DNA of 64,000 nucleotides, from the NCBI GenBank assembly GCA_025174535.1, contig JALBUN010000004.1:992001-1056000 (forward strand). Reading direction: 5' to 3'. The notes below the pieces were generated by a model that saw only the letters and a program-made list of their open reading frames with translations, was not told where the DNA came from and made no database searches. Below are positions 48,099 to 60,487 of the stretch, in pieces. This stretch comes from Cantharellus purpuraceus (lineage: Eukaryota > Basidiomycota > Agaricomycetes > Cantharellales > Hydnaceae). A program made the translations under genes and the position numbers. Numbering within the stretch: position 1 is the stretch's first letter; every line of letters begins with the position of its first letter.

Positions 48099-49412
48099 CC
48101 GTGCTCCGTAGAGCCGAGTACCCCTTGTGAGCTTCCTGAGAAGACATGAAGGGCACCTGCCAGTCTCGCTGGCCTCTCCCCGCCAAAGTCTCTGGCATCC
48201 TATGCTTTAAAGGGCAGCAAGCTATCAGGGACTCTTTAACGCGTGATGTGAGGCTCAATATAAGGAAATTAGTTCAAGGGATCCACTTTGAGCACATCGG
48301 CTTGGTCGGGAGGCATGCTCGAGGGAACGAACGGAAGGCGTTGCCTTTTAACTTCGCCAGACACCTGGGTCCTGGCCGCGCTTATAAATCTATATACGGC
48401 AATGGGGCTCAAAGGGACTTTATCTCCTCCATCAGCAGCGTGCTCTTATTGGTGCTTGACGTTGAATGCGGTGTGAACTATTAGAACTATCAGCCGCGCC
48501 TCATGCCTCATTCACATCACCTGCTGCGATGGGCCCCTCGGAAGTCGCTAGGGCCTGTTGTTGTCGAGTATTCCTTCAAGTCAGTGGCAGCATACGACAT
48601 TTCGGTGTCGATGCTGGACGTGCCAGTGTCAGGCTGCTCCCTTGCGCTTTCGCACCCTGTGGGTGGCTGGCTTCAAGCTTCATGGACTCACACAGGTGGT
48701 TCCAACCAATGCGCCAAACCCTGTTGACAGACGACAAACAGATTAGGGTACTGTTTTGTTGCATGTTCTTACCATGTGGTCCGGCACAGAAGACAGTGTC
48801 ATCCCGTCACATTTTGCATGCACTTGCGCACTTCACCCCCACAACCGTGCATGAGCTGCATAAGCAACCACGCTCTCGTGCTCTTGGTCGAGCGGTGGGT
48901 GTTTCATTTGATGATATTAGGGGATGGGGGGATACTCACGCCCCCTCGCCCTTGTTCTAGGTGCAGGGGCCGCACCCGTCCCCGCTGCCCACGCGTCAAC
49001 ACGTGCGCCCTCCCCGACTCCACCAACACGCGGCTGTCACCCCAGGGTGTCTCGCGCTGAGCATCCAACAAGGAGCACATGCGCATGTTCTCTCCATGTC
49101 CCTATTCCAAGCCGCTGTTGCTTGTTGTTGTGCCTCCCCTCCCCAGAAGGAAGGTCTGTCTGGTCCTGTATTTTATTAGGTAATTTGGGACAGTTGTATG
49201 CGAGCTGATCTTGTGGTGCGCGCTTGGTGGTGTGCTGCCGTAAGCGAGGCACACGGGGGCGCTCCGGAGGAGAGTCTGGGGGCCGTGGCTGTGGTCGGAC
49301 CGGGAGAAGGGTGGAAAAGAGAGGGTCCGGGGGAGAGGTGCGGGCCGGTGGGACCCCTGCGAGTTGTTTTTATGTGGTGGACGGAAATGAATGGAGGGAG
49401 AGAGAGACCGCC

Positions 49413-51268
49413 ATGTTCTTTGCCCCCCACAACGTGTATTCCAGCGAGCAGACCCGCACGCTCGACTTTGCAGACGAGATCGCTGCCATGATCGCCCAGC
49501 GCTCCCCGTCCCCGCACGGTGCGCCGCCCCCGCCGCACAACCCGTTCGACACCAACTCCACCGTGCCGTACCGCCCGCACAACATCTTTGACGTCTCCGC
49601 CCCGCAGACGCAGTACTCGAGCGCAGTCCCGTACGACGAGGGCCCCTTCCGTGCGCCGTCCCGCTCCCGCTCGCGGTCCAAGGCGCCGCCGCGGGTGCCC
49701 CGGAAGCGCAGCTCCGTCTCGTCGCCGTCGCCGGTGCCCCGCTCGCCGCCCCGTCCGCAGGCGATCGTCATCCCGCCCGCGGGGAACGGCAGCCACGGCC
49801 ACCACCACCACCACCCGGTGTCCCCGCTCAGCCTGCACATGCACGCGCAGACGGCGCCCTCTGCCTGGTTCATTCCCGGCCACGCCGACTCGTCCTTCCG
49901 GAGCACCGATTTCAGGTGAGCAGACGGACGCCCTCTGCGTGCGCCCGCTGACGGCCTGCAGATCCACCGACTCGCCCTTTTCTCTGCCCACACCCGACTC
50001 CATCTCCGTCCCCCACCACTTTTCCCCCGGCAGTCTCCCCAACGGCCATCCCGCCCCCAGTCTTCCCGGCAGTCTCCCCGCGAGTCTCCCCGCAGGTGCC
50101 CTCGGCAGCGCCGGCCATCCCGCCCTCCACCACGGCGCCCTCCACGGCGCCCTCGGCGGCCCCGGCGGCAGTCCCCGCAGCGTCGTCAGCGGCAGCACCA
50201 AGGAGTCCCCCCCGCCCGCCATGGGCCTCGGCGGGTCCCAGGACGCTGCCTCCAAGCAGTGAGTCCGTCTCCCGCACATTTGCCCATCTCGTCTCACCTC
50301 TCCCACAGAGCCCAGCTTGCGTCCGAGAAACGTCGCCGCCGCCGCGAGTCCCACAACGCCGTCGAGCGCCGTCGCCGCGACAATATCAACGAGAAGATTT
50401 CGGAGCTCGCCACCCTCATTCCAGAGTGCATGTTGGATGGCGGCCTTGGCGGTGAGTCCTGCCCAGCGCTCGGGCCGTACGGCTCTCTCACGCATGTGCA
50501 GAATCCGCGCTCGACACCGTCACCCACCCGCTGGACGAGGAGGACCGCGAGCGCAAGGAGGGCAGTGTTGCCGCCAACTCCAACGGCAACGGGGGCGGCG
50601 CGGCCGTCGCGGCCGTCGGCGCCGTCAAGGCAAACAAGGGCATGATCCTCCGCAAGAGCGTCGAGTATATACGCTATTTGCAGCAGCTGGTCAATGCGCA
50701 GGCCACGCGCAACCGCGAGTTGGAGGCCCAGTTGTCGACGACGACCACGCATGCCAGCGGGGCGTACGTGAATGGGCATGCGAATGGGCGTGGACACGGG
50801 CATTCACTGTCCTTGTCCACGAATGCGCATTCGACGGGGTCCGCCTCGCCCCTGTCCGAGGGCGTCGGTGTGCATCCCAGTCCGGAGGGCGAGGCCAAGG
50901 GGGAAGCGGAGGCAGAGGCGGAGGAGGCGGACGCTGTGATGGAGTTTGGAGGCGCGTTTGCGGAGACGCATGGGATGGCGGGCATGGGTGGAATGGCGGG
51001 CATGGAGGAGGATGCCATGAGTGTGAGTGTGAGTCTTGGGATGGAGGGGGAGGAGGGCGAGGGCGACGGGGAGGCTGAGGCTGAGGGCGTAGAGGAAGCT
51101 GGGGGCGGGGGCGGGGGCGGGGGCGTGGAAGGCAAGAGGGCGGGTAAGAGGGCAGTGGTGATGGAGGAGACGCCGCGGGGGAGGGTGATGAGGGGCCGGC
51201 CACTGGCTGCCAGTGACGCGGTCAAGGTGAAGAGGGAGGAGGACGGCGCAAGGGCGATGGAGGTGTGA
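49413..51268 (+). CDS. bHLH transcription factor
   Basis: Nuclear DNA-binding regulator. MFFAPHNVYSSEQTRTLDFA starts a long Pro/Ser/His-rich region. The basic part and first helix read RRRESHNAVERRRRDNINEK followed by ISELATLIPECMLDGG. A Gly/Ala/Asn-rich loop comes next, then the second helix NKGMILRKSVEYIRYLQQL. His-Asn-Glu-Arg in the basic region (HNAVERRRR) predicts E-box binding. Introns at 49916-49961, 50259-50308 and 50452-50501 (all GT-AG) give exons of 503, 297, 143 and 767 bases, or 570 codons. The C-terminal third is extremely Glu/Gly/Ala-rich and of low complexity. The bHLH loop is longer than usual, as in several fungal E-box factors. The gene is much richer in G+C than the flanking sequence. 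Confidence 0.87.
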
Positions 51269-54200
51269 GCGCGGAACACCACCACCACCACCACGGGGGG
51301 GAAGGGTTTGGGTTCTGAGAATCACTTTTTGTGGCTTTCCCCCCCGCCTTTCTCCTGTTGCTTTCTCCCACTCTTTCTCGTTTCTCGATTCCCCCTCGTC
51401 CTCGCCTTCGCCCCCGCTCCCTCCCCCTCGTCCTCGTCTTCGCTCCCGCCATATTGACTCCCGCGCGACCAACTCCAAACTCCAATCGCCAAACGCCCAT
51501 CCCTAAACTCGAACCTCCAATCCAACCTCCAAGCTCCAATCTCCAAGCTCCAATCTCTAACTGCCCATCGCCGGTGGTCGTTCTTGTTCCCGTCCTCGTC
51601 ATATACCTCCCTGCCCTCCTCATTCAGCACACAGTCGCACTGGATTACCCCTCCCCTCCCCGCCGCCCGCCTCCCGCCACCGCCCGCCTCCCCGCCTTTG
51701 GATCCCGAGTCGCGCTGTCTCGAGGAGAGGAGACGAGTGGTTGCGTCCTCGTTAGCGATGCGCCACGCGGTCCCCGCTGCGGCGCGGTGCGGTGCAATAC
51801 CAGGCGTGCGCCTGACACCAGACACCAGACACAGCGATGAGGACGAGGATGAGGTGTTCTCCTCCCTCCCATGATTCGCCACCTGTCCAAGCCCACATCG
51901 AAAGGAATTTGAATCCGAGTCTATATCCTAGCCCACTGCGCCCCGAACCCACGCCCAAACTCAAACCCAAATCGAAACGAATCCAAAGTCTAAAGGCTCA
52001 AGAGTCTGGAGACACACTCTGAATGATAGGAAACGCGGCGAGGGCGAGGACAAATTGTCTATTCCGGACGTCGTCATTTACACTGGCCAGCCATGGTGGG
52101 TTATCTTCTGCCCCCCCCCCCACCCTCGCTATTTTGACATGGTCAACCAACGTTGTGTCTCCCGATTCCAAGTCTTTTTGACGTTGCCCCCCTTTTTTCT
52201 CACTCACTCAATCGCTCAATGGCTCCATCGCTCGCCCATCGTGGCCTCACAACCCCCCCCATTGCCCCCACACACTGCCCTCCCCGCTCCGTGTTTCGCG
52301 AATTGTAGGATAAAAAAACACCACGTGGATTTACATACCGTTTTGTGTGAAAAAAAAAACACACTCTCACACTCGAGATCTCATGATTTGATGTTTACCA
52401 TCTCTGTTCAATTTTTTTTTTTTTCCTTGATAATTCTTTTTTTTTTATTTTTTACCCACGCAGTCGATCGTGCATTCCATGGACGCCGTCCCATGCGTTC
52501 ATTTGATGTGATGTCACGGTGGTTTGGGTGTGCGGGGGCCAATGGCGGGGTGGAGAACAAACAGAAGAAGACAGGGACGGGGACGCGGGGACAGGGACAG
52601 GGACGACGGGTTCTCTCGAGACGTGCGGGGGGTGGGGCGGTCGATGGATATGGATGCTGGAATTATTTTTTTTTCTCATCTCTGACATTCTCTCTCTCTC
52701 TCTCTCTTTTCTTTTTCTTTTTCGATCCCGTGTGTGTCTGCATAGGAATGATAAGGGAATAGTGTTTTTCTTCTTATCTTGATTTTTGTTGTCTGACGTG
52801 TCGTATTCCCTACCCCCAACCCCCCCTCATTCTGCCCTCACTGTAATGATTGCTTCCTATTATCGTCATCCCCGCGCTAGCTTCATGACTTGATCACGCT
52901 GCTGATGTTGACTCGGATGCTTTGACGCTGTGTGTGTTTTTTTTGTGTTTGTGGCGTTTTTCCCTTTTTGTGAACCATTGATTGTCTTCTTCTTTCTAAT
53001 TTAGGATATAGTTTTCGTCGTAATAGGAACGGATGTGGTTGAATTGTATTGTATTTATTGTATTTAACATCGTTATAGTGCTAGTGTGTTTTTGACATGT
53101 GGAATGGCGCGCGGTGCCTCATTAACGTGTTCCAAAGCTGCTTTTACGGTACCAGGTATGTGGGATCCGGAAACCGCGTTATTATATTAACCACCCGCCT
53201 TCCAGAGCCCCAGGCTGAAAGTTTAACTATCAGGCCTTGTGCACGCTGGGAACACTAGAACGCAAACGAAAGGCACGAGCACGAACCGCAAATATGCATG
53301 CTGACCGGCCGCCTTATCATCATCATCATCATCATGACTGCACCAGCTCGCGAAACGGTACCTTGCTTTGTCCCCCCCCCCATGCATACTGTTCCGCGGA
53401 GATACATGGACGGACGGACGGTGGACAAATACGTCCTTTATCCCCGGCTTCTTATGTGATGATCTTCAAAAAAAACAAATTACAGCCAGAGAGCCACCCT
53501 GATGGGCCGAAACCGAGGGGGGAGCGCACAAAGGGCATTCCAAACATGCACGCGAGGACACTGAAAGAAACCATACCAGAACGTCGATTTATATCGGCAG
53601 CGATCGAATCTCTCACAACCACCACCACCACTCGCGTAGTAGTAGCAACGTATACGTATATACACACGCACGCTAAATTACCCCGCACGCCACAAAAAGA
53701 AGCACGCAGAAGCCACCACCATCCCGCCGTCCCAGGGGTCTCCCACCTCTTTTTGTTCTCCCGAGAATCGATCAGGGCACGGCCCAGAAGCTGAACTATA
53801 CCAACAGCAGCAGCGCTGCTCACCCAATATCCCATACTCGGCTAAAGCGCCATATTACCCCACACAGTACTATATACCCCGGAGATGTCACAAGTTTGGC
53901 GTGGATGCTATATGGATATATATGGCATAAACGGACGGTAGCGTGCATGTAGCTCAATTTGGGCAAACGCCTCTTGTGTGTGCGGGGGATCTTCATGACG
54001 CGGGTGCGCAACTGCAAGGGATGCACGCATCCGTACTAAATAGAAAATAATAATGGTCGCGAGTGTGCAGCTGCACCCGCGCCCGCGCCGGTGAGACACA
54101 CGAGAAAATGGGGGGAGGGGGCATAACGCCCCTGCTGCCGTCACTGCCAAAATGGGTGCAAACGCAGATCTATCATCGAGGAAGCAGAATCGACTGAACA

Positions 54201-57200
54201 CAAGGATCATCCTCGGCCACTGAAAAAAAACAAAAAGGCACCACACCCGTGGATATGCCCGGAGCCACAGATTCAGCGCGTCGACAAAGTCTGTTCCAGC
54301 TCGCAAGTGTTGTGCGCATGGATGGGGACGGTGCGTAGGCGCGGAGGAACGCGAACGAAACATGTACAAATGCGGAATACATGTCTTTTGCACATCATCC
54401 ACCCCTTCCATGGAGATTGCATTACGGCTATACTCGCGCCGGGTGGGTATTCCATCCAGGCCAAAGAGCCATCGTACGATACAGAGAGGGAAGCGCCATT
54501 TCGCACCTCCGAGGGCCCACACGCACACACAAGCGCGCGTACGTACGCGACATCTTCTCCACACGTACGCGACATTGGGCAGCAGAAGAGAGGATCAGAA
54601 CTTGGCTCGCCAGCCGACCCGGGGGTTCAGAATCCCGCCAGAATCCGAGAAGGGGATGCAAAGGGGTATTACCAAAAGGAAATGGAAAAGTGTGCGTTGC
54701 GAAGCGTGCAACGTGATGGAATTGGCAAAGCATGCGGTTGAGGGCGATGGCGTGATCGAATTCGGTGTTGGTTGTGGAAGGCGGATTGGTCACTATTAAC
54801 ACAGCTGCACGACATGCACCCACCCATGTACGGTCCGACACAGAGAAGCCATGGCACAACGCCCGCAGCCGCCCATCCACACGCGTATGACAAGACGTCC
54901 ATGGGGAAATAGAAACTCCCGAGCGCCCGTCTAACAAAAAAGCACGGCGTGTACCGCCCAATCGCAACGCGCGACGCGATCACCGACGATGGCAGCAAGC
55001 GCCCGATCGGATCGGGCCGAGCCGCGGGACCGAACGTGTTGCCTGGCTGACGTGGAGTGTATGCAGCCATTTGGTTGCATAGCGTCGCTGGCAGTGCTCG
55101 GGTGCTGTTGCGCACAGAGGGGGTGTAAGTAACTCCTGCCGTGCGCGACCCTGATTAGTGATGCATGAGCGGGAGAATCAATAGCAGCAGACAGCGCAAC
55201 ATGCGTCGCCATATTTGCGGCTGCGGGCAAACTTTTGCGGGACGCAGGTGTATTTGCGGATGCCATCGCATCGATGATCGTGCGCATATATCCGAGGCGA
55301 CCAGAGACAGGGAACAAGAACAGACACCCGACACATGAGAGGAGTGTGCCGGAAGAGGGGCGGTGCGCATAGACCGGCATCAGCGGCCACGGCAACGGCA
55401 ATGCTCCATGGGTGCGATCAACGCGGGGCTCATAGCGGTCCTTGGGGGGCGCATGACGACACGGACGGCGAGCGCACGCCGTAATGAGACTTGGCGGCCG
55501 TGGCTCACTCGGGAGGTGGGGCGTACAGTCGCCTGTGGTTTCGCCGAGGAAAGAGGCCCCACCGATCCTGCCTGCATTTGTGCAAGACTAGGCACAGGGT
55601 CAGGATGAGTTGAGCTGCGCTTACACTCACCGCGTCCCCTCACGTGTGCACCCACCCCCGTGAATATCACGTGACCAAAACACACACCCATGCACCCCCA
55701 CACGTACCCACTGCTCGAATGCCGGAGGAGAGAGAGGCGAAAGCAAAAGGGAACAGCGACAACGGCACAGCGACGACGGCACAGCGACGACGGCACAGCG
55801 ACAACGGCACAGCGACGACGGCACAGCGACAATGGCACAGCGACGACGGCACAGCGACAATGGCACAGCGACGACGGCACAGCGAACGACGGCACCTTTT
55901 GTATTCCCTGCACAGGCCCAAATCAATACGCGCGCCCCTCTTTGCTCGTGCAGGTGACCTGTTGCACCACGGGGTGACGGTATAGAGCCCCTGCGGGACT
56001 CCTTGACTGCGTGGTCCAAAGTCGCAGCCTCACGCGTCACCGCGACACGTAACCTGCGGGATGACTTGGCGGGGGCAGAAATAGCTGGGATCCCACAGGC
56101 GCAGTTTGCCAGCGAGGATACGGCGCAACCCTGGCGAATACGGCAGACCTCGCTGCTCGCTGCGTCTCTATGCTGGTGGTGGGTGGGAGGGCCATGCTTG
56201 TGCCCGTGATGGCTGTTCAATTTATATCATATCGTATCACATCGTATCGTGACTGCCTGCCTCTCGCAGCCAACCCCCCCTCGTGATCAGAACATCCTTT
56301 CACGTGTGAGACGCCACCGAGGGTCACATGTCATACATCAAAGTGCGCGTTCGTGTCTATTTCACTCCATGCGCTTCCTTCTCCTTTCTCCTCCACGTCA
56401 GCCAAATGACGGCGATACCAAGGATGTCTTTCTACCACTTGTATTTTGTTCTGGCCTGTTTGCAACGAAAAAACCAGAAACCGGTTGAACAAGTCACATC
56501 CAGGCCCAACTGATCCGTTCCTGGCTGCCACACCGTCGCCATCAGCGGCAATCTTCCCAAAAAATGGCGTCGCGTGACGACAACCTACCCCTTCAGCATA
56601 TCCTGTAAAGCATCCATTTGGGGGGGGATACGCGCATCGGCAGCGTATCCAGCCTATCGCAGTGCACGCAGGCCGTCAGGCAGTCAGTCAGGTGCTCATT
56701 TCCGTGTCATGCCATGTCCCCTCTGTCATCACAATATCCTATCCTCGCGGAAATGCATACCTCCCGTCGCGGCTCGCGCAACTGAAAGAGGCCGGGAGTA
56801 GAGTGAATTGAACTGACTTCGAAGAGCAAGTACGTCATGAAATGTCACGTCTGTGTTTTAGACTCGACATCGACAGGTCGCGTGACACGCACGGGTCCTT
56901 CTTCCCCTTCTCTTCTTCTTTTCAGAAGTTGTCAGAAGTACGCAGGCGAGGCTGTGCTTGAGCCTTGTCCAAGGCTATTGGCCTGGCCTACTACCACCTG
57001 CGTACGTGCACATGCGGTTCTTGAAGCCTGATAGCCCCGCGATACGCTATTTTCTCGTATCAAGCAGGTACACAGCATGATATTGCGAGAGTGGGACAGA
57101 TCACAGCCACACCTCTTCCGGTCAAAAACACGCCAACACACACGCGTGTGCACGGGCACGCGGACAGCCTACAGTGCGACAAGAAACGACATGCGTGCGG

Positions 57201-60200
57201 TGATGACCGTCTCCCGTACAACCGGCCGTTCTCAGCAGGAGCGTATTCGCTCCTGCCAAGGAATCACACGAGGAAGCAGCAAGGTGGCACCCCGTGTGCC
57301 TGCCGCAGGTCTCATGCCATGTCGTGCGGAGTCCAGAATACGGAATGATACGCACAGCATTCAAGCCGACAATTAAATGCATGTGTGCGATAGTCCACCA
57401 AAACGAAACGACTCAAAACCTCGCCTCGCACCCGCTCCAGAATCTAGTCGTGGTACAGTGATAATGCTGCCGCGCATTCGCTCAGGTCGTGGAGACAAGG
57501 ATCAGGAGACAGGAATGGGAGGCCGCCATGCGGCATTGAGCCACATTGCATCCGGAAAAAAAAACACAGAGCGCTTTCTCTTGTCACGTCGCGGAACTCC
57601 CGGTTTTGTACCGCCACAAGAAAAGTGACAAAAAAAAAACGGCATTCCGCTTGGGGAAGAGGATCCAGAAGCGGCGGATTGGGTGGCACGATATCAGACT
57701 GTGGTCATGTGAATGGAAATCTTTTGAAAGTTGATGACGTGGAGGATCTCCCGTGACCTGCATAAAACGGTCGACTTGGGCGTGGCTTATCATTGGAACG
57801 TCCCCCCCCCCCCCCCCTTTCCTCTTCCCTCCCTCCCTTCGCTCGCTTTTAGATGCTAAAGTCTAACGGCTAGAGGCAGCAAGGGCCGGGCAGCAGACCG
57901 CACAAATCCTAGACGTGATGCTCACGCTACGATCCTTTGACAAGCGCGGGTCGTTTCAGTGGGACTTTGCTGTGGACATCAGCGAACGTCTTCACTGAGA
58001 TGGACCCAAATTGGGTTCCATTGCGATCGTTGCTGTATCCCCGAGCATCAGTCTGTTTAGTTTATTTTATTTTTATGTGGGAGGGAGGGGGTCGGTGCGA
58101 TTTGGGGGGATGCGGGCTGGAGCGCGCGATGTATGGCTGGACGTGCGGTTGCCACATGATGGTGTTGGGTGGTGGATGGGGAGATTATCGCTGTCGATGG
58201 AGGCTGTGATTTGGCTCTTCACCCTTACACCCCCTTTCCCCGGGGCGCATCGTTGCGTGTGTGTTTCTTCGTCTGCTTACCCGCGACGGCACCACGCACA
58301 ACGGGAGTACATCGTTTATAAAGGCCCGTGTACGATCAGTCCATCTCTCGTCTGCCCTTTCCCCTCTCCGTCCTCTTCCTTTCTGTCCCACTCCCATCCT
58401 TTGGCCCTTGGGCAGCAGGGAGCAGGGTCCATTCCAGAGGGGAGCGTTTTTTGTTTGCAAGGTGCCGCACTGCACCACGAAAAGATATGTGCAGTGCGTG
58501 CGGTGGGGTCGTTTGACTTGCGGGTTCCCTTTGGATGGATCGTGTCTCTTTCTTCTATTTCCCCCCCCTTTCTTGTTTTTTTTTGCGATTCGTTTTCGAA
58601 GGATGCTTGATGTTTGAGCCTTTTGATTGTGTGGTTGTGATTGGAGAAGGGGGGGGAGTGTAGTATTGCAGACGGCCGGAATGCAATGATGGTGGATGCT
58701 GGTGTTGCGACTGGACTGCCCTTTTGCAAGGCTCGTCGTGGGCTGGCGCGCGTGTGCTGGTCTGAGGCATCAGACTCACTACACAATAGGGCCCCTGGAT
58801 CATACTAGCGAACATAACATGCCCATGCATGATACAGTTGTTCTAGTGTGTTAGGTTAAACCAGCCTGGCTTGTTGTTCATTAATACTTCTGACTCAAGT
58901 CCATCTAGGGTTTACAAATTGTACACAGACATCTATCCGAGAATCGTTGATGGGTAGTGAATGGTTTTTTTTTTTTTGCAATCAAGATATTGGTCCGTTT
59001 ACAGTAGGCGGCCCTACGACGGTGGCACGACGATCCTGTAAACACTATTCGCACCCGCCCCATCGCGCACCCTCTCACTTGCAACATCTCACCCCCTCCG
59101 TAGCGTGTTGCCGCGTTCATTGTCTGTTTGTTAGCCATCATTCCCCGCTTCCGCACTGGAAGAGAGACGAATAGGGAGCCATGCATGAGCGGCGCCACGT
59201 GCTGCGTGCTGTGATTTCGCATCGCATCGCTTCTGGGGTGTAAGGCCAGAAAGGCTCTCTTTCTTCTTTACTTTCCACGACCACTGTGGACGAAGAGTGT
59301 CGGACGGCTGTGTTTGTACGGCTTCAAGTGTCATATCTCGCTTGACTTGAGCGACAAAGTGCCGTAGCCAAGTCAGTGTTTCTTTCAATTCGCTTCTTCA
59401 GGCCACCTCACCCAACTCTAGGACCTATATATATCACACCAGTAACAGCGACGACCTGAAGACAGCCCATTACTCGGCCACTGACTCGACTTGCAAGCTG
59501 TTTTTGTGACGAAACGTACTGTGAATTGCAATGTGCACAAGCTAGACCTCGGATGTATCGAATAGGCTTGTTATCTCAAAGGTGCTTTCCCCCATTGCCT
59601 TTGATGTATGCATATTCATTCCTCCCCGCATGGCTGTAATTTTCTGGTAGACTACGCTGAATCTATGGTGGACGTTTGTCTTGGTCCTATGGCGAAAAAA
59701 GAGGAAACAACCGAATCATTGCCCATCGCCGAAGGGCCTTTGTAGACATTGCATCGCAGCGTCAGGGCTTTCAGATAGGGCAAAGATGTTGAACCCATGT
59801 TCAGCTTCCTCGGACGGGCACTCATTCCAACGATTTATCTGCAAAGAAGCAGGGAAGAATGAATTAATCACCCTAACCAAGCTCACGTATCCGGCGGTCG
59901 CGATTTTTCCCTGAGGCCTGATCAGGCTTATCAGGCTCCTTCGTTAAGGCTGATGCGTTGTCGACGGGGAGTTGCAACGGTGCGCTAATAAATTCATCCG
60001 TCGTCGTGTCTTGGAACGACTGGTGTCTGGCCAAACAGCCATGTTCTCCAACCATCATCTATCATACCTCCAAAGAACACGCGTGTTATGAACTCGATCG
60101 TGAGACAAAGACATGCATTTCCGCTGGAACCAGGTCTATTGCTGTTCTCAAATTCAATGCCTCTGGACTTGGATTATAACAGTAGGAATTTCCGAACTTT

Positions 60201-60487
60201 AAATATACAGTCTTTCGCTTGGTCGACTCAACTTATATTAGCAGCCACAATAGTTCATGGATAGATGATAGGGCTTACACCCGAGCACTACAAACCGTTT
60301 TTATTATATCGACTCAATTGAAATAGAGCGAAAGAAAGATCCTATAGTATTCAGTGACCATACTACAAAGTAAAGAACGTAATATCGTGCTTTACTATGC
60401 TTTGCAAGCCGCTGCAACGATTTTGACAACCAAGAAAACAGATACACTTCCCTTTATGGCGTACGTGTATCTCGTAATGCACACGGA
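51269..60487. other. 9.2-kb region with no supportable gene
   Basis: Begins with a pyrimidine-rich stretch of simple sequence (CCAAACTCCAAT-like repeats near 51470-51560, then T and TC runs at about 52370-52720), probably the 3' flank of the bHLH gene. Beyond 53.2 kb are only low-complexity or short frames, with C runs (57801-57818), A/T runs, CAT and ACAC tracts, and no motif, intron-joined frame or RNA gene that I can defend. Many long open frames here come from base skew. Non-coding transcripts cannot be excluded. Confidence 0.5.
55753..55893. repeat. 14-bp minisatellite, ten copies
   Basis: Ten head-to-tail units of ACAGCGACGACGGC, with variants carrying AACGGC or AATGGC and a last unit with one extra A, covering 141 bases (9 x 14 + 15). 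Because 14 is not a multiple of three, the encoded peptide repeats every 42 bases. Alternation of variant units suggests amplification of a two-unit block. Confidence 0.9.

Larger units (their letters stand above)
44919..49412. other. 4.5-kb region with decayed coding-like fragments
   Basis: The left end holds the bZIP 3' UTR and a (GTAC)n run near 45262-45278. Between about 45440 and 46640 several frames give protein-like stretches (GIPSGTFSIITKDMDAPLKD, then INGASLVFMSVEGSSQGQWG, then YRVTVLQFHAQQFGTLTLNF) but these lie in different frames with stops between them. Bases 46750-47830 and 48140-49160 contain only unrelated short frames. No intact gene or recognisable transposon protein was found. 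Confidence 0.45.

Noticed and set aside
49176..50495. 439-codon minus-strand open frame rich in Gly, Arg and Ala
   Set aside because: Antisense to the bHLH gene in very G+C-rich DNA, where stop codons are rare; no domain, and the + strand has the bHLH motifs with proper introns.
52055..52762. 235-codon + strand frame with hydrophobic Phe-rich stretches
   Set aside because: The hydrophobic segments come from poly-T runs; there is no motif and it begins inside the 3' flank of the bHLH gene.
53908..55115. Overlapping minus-strand frames of 150-220 codons
   Set aside because: Several frames are open at once over the same bases, with Cys/Arg/His-rich composition and no consistent splice structure; this is base skew.
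55380..55913. Cys/Arg/Val repeat protein on the minus strand
   Set aside because: Produced by the 14-bp minisatellite; all frames through it are open.
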